Shown: piece after piece, positions 9,101 to 15,233 of the stretch | Layout: the number at the start of each line of letters is the position of its first letter | Numbering within the stretch: position 1 is the stretch's first letter | Assembly: GCA_013306675.1 (NCBI GenBank) | Contig: JABLUY010000375.1 | Span: forward strand, 1 to 24,501 | Source: Thraustochytrium sp. TN22 | Lineage: Eukaryota > Sar > Bigyra > Thraustochytrida > Thraustochytriidae | Length of the DNA stretch: 24,501 bases | Reading direction: 5' to 3' | Translations under genes and position numbers: made by a program | Notes under the pieces: generated by a model | What the model saw: the letters and a program-made list of their open reading frames with translations, nothing else | What the model was told of the DNA's origin: nothing | The model's database searches: none

Positions 9101-9194
9101 CGCCCAGCATGAGCCGCGCCGACAGCGACCCGCGCCAGCTCGGCCCGCCGCTCAGAGCGCCGCCGCGCGGGCTGCGCGCCTTGGGGCCCAGCAT
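6162..9194 (-). CDS. Type II membrane protein: acidic stem, seven four-Cys modules, divergent LicD/fukutin-like domain
   Basis: 1010 aa from the ATG at 9194. A basic N-tail precedes one membrane anchor (about 28-50, LMLGGALLLVAVGYHVML), as in Golgi type II enzymes. Residues about 100-285 are a Glu/Asp/Ala-rich stem. Residues 288-600 hold seven copies of a C-x8-C-x5-C-x-W-x(4-10)-C module (starts 288, 321, 390, 423, 498, 529, 573). After about 690 the sequence resembles the LicD/fukutin nucleotidyltransferase family: WWVDEGFALAVERLDGVMAPW (708-728) aligns with the W-L-x-G-G-T-L-L-G-x-x-R and I-P-W motifs, and YLDLLYSDAW (about 920-930) with the usual YL-x3-YG-x-W end. The acidic DxDxD after PW is replaced by QTSGTVS, so catalysis is doubtful. 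A Ser/Ala-rich insert interrupts the domain (about 770-850). Family role (phosphocholine or ribitol-phosphate transfer to glycans) is only a hint here. Upstream in-frame codons to 9545 are GC-rich and lack a better start. Confidence 0.7.
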   Translation of the reverse strand: MLGPKARSPRGGALSGGPSWRGSLSARLMLGGALLLVAVGYHVMLSSMLSNMYAARQEDAEESMSPVRYLYVAVAAEGVGKEQGRAAAAAGGAPRKGALAEQDARAVAQERSDAYDNVEIELVLDASDDDEDADRAVLSEEEERLAAEEEEQEEEEDASEGGDAGQARDEDEEDEDALEGEPGEADEEQDEETARMRSDDEAEAEAAINQSGEAWSGFTLDLDALDAEEIADADVDAGAQTEAEADEADEQTAAEAVGAAQAALAAQAAPLPPLSVDLSQLTPQDIRCKDVTSKTRCGEIPHCYWGTDTRSCRTELWAMECSMTKVKTTCAKLSKCTWASRSKTKGRYCVENLQAEEEEEVSEALEEISIALEGTDAAGASDNNSNNVACYKLAAQPSCEAVDRCYWNTDSRACRTEPWAMTCNMTKVKSTCGKIPNCRWSSTKRTKGRYCVEMRDREAAANSANLFMSEDDLADGEALPASVTRVRIGNVTHTLKKCSLFTGQDYCEANDHCYWKDKTCHTEVEFLPCSSTKVRSTCDAMRHCIWPAKTLSKGKYCVDRYYLDNPEELGTRCSLLRSKLKCESQLACEWRSSKTTGRYCDRVVNLKRASQELHDIFPRYEDGLVPVPRDPLPVAINASVQRSNRFECPRSLECQDVSDLAPAFGVQPTFLTASTAYKSSRCCDDHDELLKMMRAITTHFVAVSFNDWWVDEGFALAVERLDGVMAPWQTSGTVSMVHKSARSVKTILDKFNKGFFYRPYLIRGCYARSASSRKKKTTSAAGAAAAAEAAALAAGANGTAAASAAAAAAAEVIEDLPSDEDTDADPASSSSSSASSSSSLSSRTSRYTCKSISKISSKYHVSFYEVVNMNEPSSAKLRIVPRLTSRSSRRCVVGPKGKPVPLDWVLPTRPCATGLYGNEKVRCPHLPRAYLDLLYSDAWRTDPIPATEVMRMPNVAEDLDVDLDLDRIGSDSTYASKLVWLNLRHCPGDAAETLTEDGMPAGDSFVTSFA
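7395..8333 (-). repeat. Seven tandem C-x8-C-x5-C-x-W-x(n)-C protein modules
   Basis: Codons 288-600 of the type II membrane protein. Modules alternate between an A type (for example CKDVTSKTRCGEIPHCYW, closing Cys five to seven residues later) and a B type (for example CSMTKVKTTCAKLSKCTW, closing with K-G-[RK]-Y-C). There are three A-B pairs and a final A-like module. Spacing between the first three Cys and the Trp is identical in all seven. Confidence 0.85.
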
Positions 9195-9774
9195 CGCGCC
9201 CGGCCCGCCCCTCGCCGCGCCTCCCCGCGCCGCGCCGCGCCGCGCGGCCGGAGTCTCGAGCGGGTTTGAGAAAGATGTGGAAGAGATGGATGGATGGAGA
9301 TGGACGCTCGAGCCGATGCCGCCCGGGACCAGCCGCCGCCGCGCCGCCGCAGCGGCAGCGCGCCGCGCCGCGCCCGCCGGGCCACGGGGAGGGCCGCCGC
9401 CGCCGCGCGACCCGGCGCCGCCGCCGCCGCGCGCGCGCGCGCCGCTCCGGAGCGCGAGCGTAGTTGCGGACTTGCGCGCTCGCAGGCGGGCGCATGGGAT
9501 GCCGCGCCGGCGCCGCCCCGCGCGCCGCGTCCCGCACTGCCGCACGCCCTAATTCCCCTTCCCCCCGCACCGGACCCGGGTGCCCGGTCCTCGCGCCCGC
9601 CCTCGCGGCCGCCGCCCGCGCCGCCCGGCCGCCGCGGCCGCCGCGGGCCGCGCCGCCGGCGGCGCGCGCCGCGCGCGGCGCGGCGCGCCGCCGCCGCGCG
9701 CCCCGCGCGCGCCCCGCCGCGCCGCAGCGCGCCCGCGCCCGAGGAGCGGGGAGCGACACGCCCGCGCGGTCCCC

Positions 9775-9798
9775 CGCGCTACCGTGCACGGTAACGCG
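9775..9798. promoter_or_regulatory. Near-perfect 24-bp palindrome
   Basis: A perfect 14-bp palindrome TACCGTGCACGGTA (9780-9793) is flanked by CGCG on both sides with a single C/A mismatch pair in between. It lies about 580 bp upstream of the start of the minus-strand LicD-like gene. Dyad symmetry of this length suits a dimeric DNA-binding protein; function is not shown. Confidence 0.4.
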
Positions 9799-9865
9799 GC
9801 GCGGCGCAGCGCGTGGAGAACGACCGCGACGAGGACGGCGACGGCGACGGGGAGGACGGCGACGG

Positions 9866-9889
9866 GGACCAGGACCAGGACCAGGACCA
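9866..9889. repeat. GGACCA hexanucleotide repeat, four copies
   Basis: Four perfect GGACCA units inside a wider purine-rich GACGGC/GAGGAC low-complexity block (about 9810-9935). It reads as Asp/Gln on one strand and Leu/Val or Trp/Ser on the other, which explains the open frames here. Confidence 0.85.
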
Positions 9890-10508
9890 GGAGGAGGAAG
9901 AGGACGAGGACGAGGGCAGGCGGAGGACGCGACGCGAGGCCGCCCCGGGCGGAGAAGAAGAGGCGCCGGAGAGGGCGCAGAACCCGGATCGACGGTCTCC
10001 AGAAGTGCGGGCGCGGGAAGATGGGGAAGGAGGCGTACATGATGGCGGCGCCGGGGCAGGAGGCGCGGGACGTGACTGGCAGGGCGCTGGACAGGGACGG
10101 AGGCGAAGGAAAGGATGCGCCAAAGGGAGTGGGGCGAGGCTGGTGGTGCGTGCGGGGCACTGCGTGGCATTGCGTGGGTCCCGTGGAAGTGGACTGCCTC
10201 CCAGGACGACGCGGGACGGCCCGGAGCCAATAGTTAGCTAACGCGCAGCTGGCTGGCTGGCGTGCAGGGAAGGGGACCATGCTGTAGCTTGGTTGCGAGC
10301 TGGATTTTGGTAACAAGGCCCGCACGTCGTGGTGGTGGTGGTAATGGTTGGTACCACCCAACTTGACTGCATTCAGAAGGATGCGTGATGCCTTTGTGGG
10401 GAGAGGAGTCGATGCCGGCCGGGCATTGGCTGCCAGCAGGCTCGGCAGCGCTGTGATCAGACAGCTTAGCAGGCGGGCAAGCGGGAGAGCGGGCGGGCAG
10501 GCAGGCAG

Positions 10509-10560
10509 GCGGGCACTGGCAGTAGGCGGGCACTGGCAGTAGGCGGACACTGGCAGGTAG
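10509..10560. repeat. 17-bp tandem repeat, three copies
   Basis: Units GCGGGCACTGGCAGTAG at 10509-10525 and 10526-10542 are identical; the third (10543-10560) has one substitution and one inserted G. GGCA/GGCG-rich sequence precedes it. Confidence 0.9.
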
Positions 10561-10983
10561 GCAGGCAAGCCGCCCGCGGGCCCGCGGCGGGACAGATGTT
10601 CCAGCTTGGCCGCTATACGAGTGGCCCAGCTCGGCCGCTGGGCGGGCAGTTCTGTGTTGACGTTGGGCGTCCGCGGGAAAGATGGCCGTCATGGTGCGGC
10701 CGTGCGTCATTAATGCACGTACGCGGGCTTGGCCAAGCCTGGTCCGAGTCTCTGCTGCGAGCCACGTGCGCTCGCAGGGTCCACGGTGCTTTTGTGTTCG
10801 AGCACTACGGCTGCCTTTCTTGATGCTCAAAGTGTAATGGCCTGAGACCCGCGTTGGGTTGCCGCGGCTGTAAGCTAGCTCAGAAAGCTCGCGGCGAGTT
10901 CCTCAAGCGGCAAAGTCGTGTCCAAGGACATCGCCGGCCTCATTGATGCACGAAGCGCCACATCGCCGTGCAACTAACCGGAC

Positions 10984-11121
10984 ATGCGGCTTGCAGCGCT
11001 CGTAGCAGCCGCTGTTTGCCTGGCAAAGTGCTGCTGCGCAACATTTGGACCAAACCGTGGTAAGTTACCATCCGCGCCAGGTCAAATCCGGCAAGAACAA
11101 CTCCAGCAGAAGCGGCCATGA
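10984..11121 (+). CDS. Possible tiny secreted-peptide gene, unspliced form 45 aa
   Basis: The ATG at 10984 follows an in-frame TAA at 10975, so the start is well bounded. The first 19 residues (MRLAALVAAAVCLAKCCCA) look like a signal peptide. Read straight through, the frame stops at 11119 after GQIRQEQLQQKRP. A perfect GTAAGT splice donor sits at 11060, and a pyrimidine-rich TTGCTCAG acceptor ends at 11249; splicing these would join in phase to a frame ending at 11371 in the related GQVRQEQLEQKQP, encoded by the second copy of a 250-bp duplication. No family is recognised. There are no homologous residues to judge by, so this could be chance; I keep it as a tentative gene. Confidence 0.25.
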   Translation: MRLAALVAAAVCLAKCCCATFGPNRGKLPSAPGQIRQEQLQQKRP

Positions 11122-11555
11122 GCAAGGCAAGCACGGAGCAAAGCGGCCCTCCACCTCCATCTTCCCTTCCTCCCTCTGCTCTGCTCGTCCCATTCTTCGC
11201 GGTGGTCTTGATCTCGGTCCCGCTCCTTCGCATTCCTGCTCTTGCTCAGCCCTCACAGCCAGCCACGCTCCCCTTCTCGCTCGTTCTGCGCGACATAAAT
11301 CAAAAGGTGGTCAGTTACCACCCGCGCGAGGTCAGGTCCGGCAAGAACAACTCGAGCAGAAGCAGCCATGAGCAAGGCAAGGCGGCGCAAGGCGGCGCTC
11401 CACCTCCATCTTCCTCCCTCTGCTCTGTCCATCCCATTCTTCGCGGTGGTCTCGATCTCGGTCCCGCTCCTTGCTTCACATTGCTCAGCCCGTCCAGTCA
11501 CATCGGTCACGCTGCTGCTCGTCTCCTGCCCGAGGCCCTTCTCGCTCGTCCTCGC
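11057..11555. repeat. Two-copy 250-bp tandem duplication
   Basis: Unit 1 starts at 11057 and unit 2 at 11307. They share GTTACCA, GGTCA, CCGGCAAGAACAACTC, AGCAGAAGC, CATGAGCAAGGCAA, CTCCACCTCCATCTTCC and TTCTTCGCGGTGGTCT in the same order, with substitutions and small indels, then CCTTCTCGCTCGT near each end. The copies have diverged, so the duplication is not recent. The ends are approximate. Confidence 0.85.
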
Positions 11556-11733
11556 CCCCTCGGCGCTCGTGCCCGCGCCGCCTGGCGCCCGGCACGCTGG
11601 CACGCTGGCACGCCGTAACCGGCCCAAGCGCGGTTGGGCCGCGGGCGAGCGAAGACGAGCGAAGCCGGAGACCTGATCGAGAGCTCGATCAATCGCTCAA
11701 TCGCTCGCGCTGGACCGCGCCGCGCTCGCCAGG

Positions 11734-12741
11734 ATGAGCTCCACGGGCGCCGGGGTACGTCGCCGCCGCCTCCCTGCTGCCCGCGCAGTGGCGCTGCCGC
11801 CTCCGGCGCGAGGGGCTGCGCGCGGGAGGGGATGGATGCGAGGATGGAGGCATGGATGAGGGCGGCGCCAACGGCGACGCGGGCCGGGGCCTCGGCTGCG
11901 CGGGGCGCTGCTGGCCAGGGACGTGCTCGCAGCGCGCGGAGGGAAGGAGGAGGAGGAGGAGGACTGACGAGGCGAGCGCTGGACGCAGTATGACCTGGGG
12001 TGCAACATCTACTCGCCGGACGGGCGCGTGTTCCAGATCGAGTACGCGGCCAAGGCCGTGGAGAACAGCGGCGCGCTGATCGGGCTCAAGTGCAAGGATG
12101 GCGTGGTGATCGGCGCGGAGAAGCTGGTGCCATCAAGACTGCTGATGGACTCGAGCGGCCGGAGGGTGCACCCGGTGGGCATGCACGCCGGCATCGCCTT
12201 CACGGGGTACGCCGCGGACGGCCGGCCGGTGGTCAACTACGCGCGGTCCGAGGTGGAGAACTACAGCGACTACTACGGCGTGGACATGCCGCCCCACACG
12301 CTGGCGGAGCGCATGGGCCACATCTTCCACCAGTTCACCACCTACGGCGGCTACCGCCCGCTCGGCCTCTCGCTCATGATCGCCGGCTTCGACGAGGTCG
12401 AGCAGGAGCCCTACCTGCACATGATCGACCCGGCCGGCACGCAGTTCCGCTACCATGGCGCCGCCGCCGGCAAGTCGCGCCAGGCTGCCAAGACCGAGAT
12501 CGAGAAGATCGACCTCAAGAACATCACCTGCGAGGAGGCCCTCAAGCGCATCTCCCTCATCATCCACACCATCCGCGAGGAGGAGAAGGACAAGCCCTTC
12601 ATCCTCGAGGCCGGCTGGATCACCGCCGACACCGACTGGAAGTTCGAGCTCGTGCCCCAGGAGGTGCGCGACCGCGCCTTTGCCTGGGGCAAGTCCGAGC
12701 GCGACAAGATGGAGGAGGACGACGATGACGATGAGGACTAA
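11734..12741 (+). CDS. PSMA3: 20S proteasome subunit alpha type-3 (PSMA3), two exons: 11734-11754 and 11989-12741
   Basis: Spliced product is 257 aa, against 255 for human PSMA3. Exon 1 encodes only MSSTGAG; exon 2 resumes with YDLGCNIYSPDGRVFQIEY, the alpha-subunit N-terminal signature that gates the proteasome pore. Other alpha-3 marks are KAVENSG, CKDGVVIGAEKL, the MIDPAG segment, GKSRQAAKTEIEK and a strongly acidic tail (MEEDDDDDED) like the CK2-phosphorylated tail of PSMA3. As an alpha subunit it has no catalytic Thr; it forms the outer ring. Without the intron there is no usable start: an in-frame TGA lies at 11965, just upstream of the acceptor, and no ATG lies in frame between the acceptor and the signature. 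The O-fucosyltransferase-like gene follows on the same strand. Confidence 0.93.
11755..11988 (+). other. Spliceosomal intron of PSMA3 (234 nt)
   Basis: Donor GTACGT at 11755, acceptor GCAG ending at 11988, phase 0. A CTGAC branch-point-like motif puts its A at 11967, 21 nt before the acceptor. The tract before it is purine-rich (GGAGGAGGAGGAGG) instead of pyrimidine-rich. Joining the exons restores the MSSTGAG-YDL start seen in PSMA3 proteins. Confidence 0.88.
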
Positions 12742-13304
12742 GCTTTACTCGCCACCCCATGTCTCGTGCAAGCGCCTTTTGCTCGGGCGCATCTCGTGCA
12801 CGCGCGACAAAGCCACCCTGCTTCTTCGTAAACACTGGAAACCCATACGTACATGAGATGAGACCTTGTGCGTTGGCGCGGACGCGCCAGACAGAGCAGA
12901 GCAGAGCAGAGCCTCCATGGCCTCGCAACCGAAAAGCGACCTGGCCCCTTGAAGATGATGAGAGACGACTTCGGCACTGGATGGGCAGCGCCAGTGATGT
13001 GATGACAGCGCACGGTTGAGGTCGTCGACCGCGACGACATCATGGGCTCCCTGATGAGAGTCCCTCCCTCTCCCTCCCTCCGGCACGCGCCGCGCTGTCT
13101 GTCACGCGGGCTCGCTCCGGCGCAGCGTCCAGACTCCATTCGCTCGCGCGCGGGCGGCGGCAGGTGTGCGTGACCTGCCGCCGCGCCCGGCAGCGCCGCC
13201 GCGCCGCGCTCGCGCCGCGCCCACCGACGCCGACGCCGCCTCGCTCGCCCGAGGCCGAGGTCGAGGTCGCCGGCGCCGGCGGCGTCAACGTCCGCCTGCT
13301 CGCC
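12742..13304. other. Intergenic region between PSMA3 and O-fucosyltransferase-like gene
   Basis: 563 bp with no supported gene. It holds the PSMA3 3' end, an AGAGC(AGAGC)n short run near 12890-12910, and a CCCTCCCTCT pyrimidine tract at about 13061-13080 that probably belongs to the downstream promoter. An in-frame upstream ATG at 13164 is discussed with the next gene. Confidence 0.55.
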
Positions 13305-14990
13305 ATGTTCCGCCGCAAGACCGGGTCCACGCCGCGCGCGAGCGCAGACCGCAGCGCAGCGTTCGCCGGCGCGGGCCTGGCGCCCGCCCGCGCGCCGGCG
13401 TCGCTCGCCGCGGGGGCGGCCAAAGTCGCGGCGCTGCTGGCCGTGGCGCTGCTGCTCGCGCTGTACGTGAGCAGGGCGACGCAGCTCGTGCTCGAGAAGG
13501 ACCTCGACGACGCAGACACGGTGGCGCGGCGCGATCTGGAGCTCGCGCGCCGCCATGCGATCGACGTCGACGCACGCCTCGGCGCGGCGGGACACGCGCG
13601 CGCGAACGCGGACGTCTCGCACGCAGCCCAGGTCGTCGCGGACGCGCTCGCCGCCGCCGAGGCCATGCAGAATGGGCAGCAAACGCCGCAGCAGGACGCC
13701 TATCACACGGCAGAGGAGAGCGGCGGCAGCGATAGTAGTAGCGACGGCGTGCAGACGAGCGCAATCCAGCACATCGAGGACGAGGACGAGGACGGCGCCG
13801 CCGTGGAGGATGGCGATGCGGAGGGCGTGGACGAGGAGGGCGAGGACGGGGAGGCTGACGAGCCCGAGACCGCTGGCACGCCGGCCGGCAGCCTGGCGGA
13901 GGTAGCCCGCGCCGCAGGCATCGACTGGGGCGGCACCCTGCACACGGACATGGAGGCGTGGCGGCGCGTGCCGGATCGCTTTCGGCTGCGCGAGGAGGAG
14001 CGGGGGCGCTTTTTCCTGTACCAGCCGTCAGGCGGCTGGGGCAATCAGCGGCTCGTGCTGCGATGGGCCATCATCGCGGCCAACGCCATGAACCGCACGC
14101 TCGTGCTGCCGCCGGTCGCGCCGCACGCCAATTTCTACGCGGGCTTCAACCGCTTCAACCGGTCCGAGATACTGCACATGGGCCAAGTACTCGACCTTGA
14201 CCTGCTTGCCACGCGCGTCCACGCCGGCATTCGCGTGCACGAGGGCGACATGACCTCGTACGCGACCGGCATTCTGCGCAGCCAAGACCGGGTGTGGCGC
14301 GTCTACGAGAAGCCCCCCGCCATCTCCTTTTACCAAGAAAAGTCCATCTTTCAGCGCTGGAGCCGCGAGCCCGCCGACGTGGTGTTTTGGCACAAGACAT
14401 CCATGTGGAAGTGCTGCGCCACCAACGACGCGGCCTACTACGCCTTCATCCAGTACGGCATGGAATTTTCCAGGACGCTCAAGGCCGTGGCGCTGCACGC
14501 CGCCGCCACCGAGATGCCGCGTGGCTACAACGCCATCCACTTCCGCCGCGGCGACAGTCAAATCATGGAGCGCCGCTCCATCGCCAAGTATGTCAAGTAC
14601 CACCGTGCCAAGATCCGCCCCATGGACCGCTCGCTGCCGCTCTACGTGGCGACGGACGAGCGCGACCAGTCCATCTTCAAGCCGTTCGTGACCGCGAACA
14701 GCTTTTCCTCGCTCGTCTTCGCCAGTGATTTGAGCCGCGAGGTGCTTGACCCCTTCTTCGCGGCCGTCCCGCCGGCCATGCACGGCGACGTGTACGGTTT
14801 CCTGGACCAGATCGTCTGCGTCTACGCGGATCGCTGGGCCGGGTCGGCGCTTTCCACCTTCTCGTACGTGATTTCAGCAATGCGCAACAAGCGCCTGCGC
14901 AACGGCAAGTACTTTAGCAAGCTACGCTTTAGAAGCGGCGGCGAGGCCAGTTTTTTGCCACGCGATCCTGTTCGCGATTTCTCCAAGTAA
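13305..14990 (+). CDS. Type II membrane O-fucosyltransferase-like protein (GT-B fold)
   Basis: 561 aa from the ATG at 13305. One membrane anchor (about 42-57, VAALLAVALLLALYV) follows a short basic tail, then an acidic low-complexity stem to about 220. The catalytic region starts with FFLYQPSGGWGNQR (GGWGNQ at 243-248) and AMNRTLVLPP, as in GDP-fucose protein O-fucosyltransferases, where the GNQ loop and NRTL..PP follow the first strand. HFRRGD (412-417) corresponds to the conserved H-x-R-x-G-D nucleotide-binding motif, YVATDERD to the next strand, and YADRWAGSALSTFSYVISAMR to the C-terminal sugar-nucleotide region. Substrate and exact sugar cannot be told from sequence; a Golgi or ER lumenal site is expected. 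An ATG at 13164 in frame would add 47 Arg/Pro-rich residues before the anchor; I prefer 13305. It converges on the first TIR-like gene. Confidence 0.75.
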   Translation: MFRRKTGSTPRASADRSAAFAGAGLAPARAPASLAAGAAKVAALLAVALLLALYVSRATQLVLEKDLDDADTVARRDLELARRHAIDVDARLGAAGHARANADVSHAAQVVADALAAAEAMQNGQQTPQQDAYHTAEESGGSDSSSDGVQTSAIQHIEDEDEDGAAVEDGDAEGVDEEGEDGEADEPETAGTPAGSLAEVARAAGIDWGGTLHTDMEAWRRVPDRFRLREEERGRFFLYQPSGGWGNQRLVLRWAIIAANAMNRTLVLPPVAPHANFYAGFNRFNRSEILHMGQVLDLDLLATRVHAGIRVHEGDMTSYATGILRSQDRVWRVYEKPPAISFYQEKSIFQRWSREPADVVFWHKTSMWKCCATNDAAYYAFIQYGMEFSRTLKAVALHAAATEMPRGYNAIHFRRGDSQIMERRSIAKYVKYHRAKIRPMDRSLPLYVATDERDQSIFKPFVTANSFSSLVFASDLSREVLDPFFAAVPPAMHGDVYGFLDQIVCVYADRWAGSALSTFSYVISAMRNKRLRNGKYFSKLRFRSGGEASFLPRDPVRDFSK

Positions 14991-15233
14991 AAAGTACGGG
15001 CCCTACCAACCCAACTGAGTTAGACAAGCAAGAGAGAGAGACGAAAAGCCATTATGTATGTCATCATTGATCTCTGTGTTCAATGCCATGCGTGCAAACC
15101 CCTCGCTCAGCCCCACCAAACTACAAAGGGGAAGAAAGAAAGGAGATCGAGATCGAGAGAGAAAAGGAACGAAAAACCATCAATGAGTTTTGTGTGTTGT
15201 GTGCAATGCCTGAATCGGCGTTTGGGTTCGAGC

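Larger units (their letters stand above)
9195..10983. other. Long GC-rich intergenic region without a supported gene
   Basis: The first 600 bp (9195-9780) are almost pure G/C and should be the promoter and leader of the minus-strand membrane protein. Next come a near-perfect 24-bp palindrome, a purine-rich hexamer-repeat block (about 9810-9935), a mixed stretch to 10480, a 17-bp tandem repeat near 10509 and a moderately GC-rich segment to 10983. Several open frames cross it but all have repeat-driven composition. I see no convincing RNA gene. Confidence 0.55.

Noticed and set aside
9813-10241. Plus-strand acidic 142-residue frame
   Set aside because: Asp/Glu/Gly content follows from hexamer repeats; no family similarity and the later part has no protein-like pattern.
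9549-10568. Minus-strand frame with a Leu/Val hydrophobic run
   Set aside because: The hydrophobic run is produced by the GGACCA and GACGGC repeats read in antisense; the rest is Pro/Ala/Arg low complexity.
11118-11676. ORFs starting MSKA in each unit of the 250-bp duplication
   Set aside because: Both carry a PPSALxxPFFAVVxISVPLL-like stretch that could look like a signal peptide, but the frame before it shifts between copies and the remainder is low complexity.
13164-13304. Upstream ATG for the O-fucosyltransferase-like gene
   Set aside because: It would place 47 Arg/Pro-rich residues ahead of the short basic tail and membrane anchor; the ATG at 13305 gives a normal type II N-terminus.
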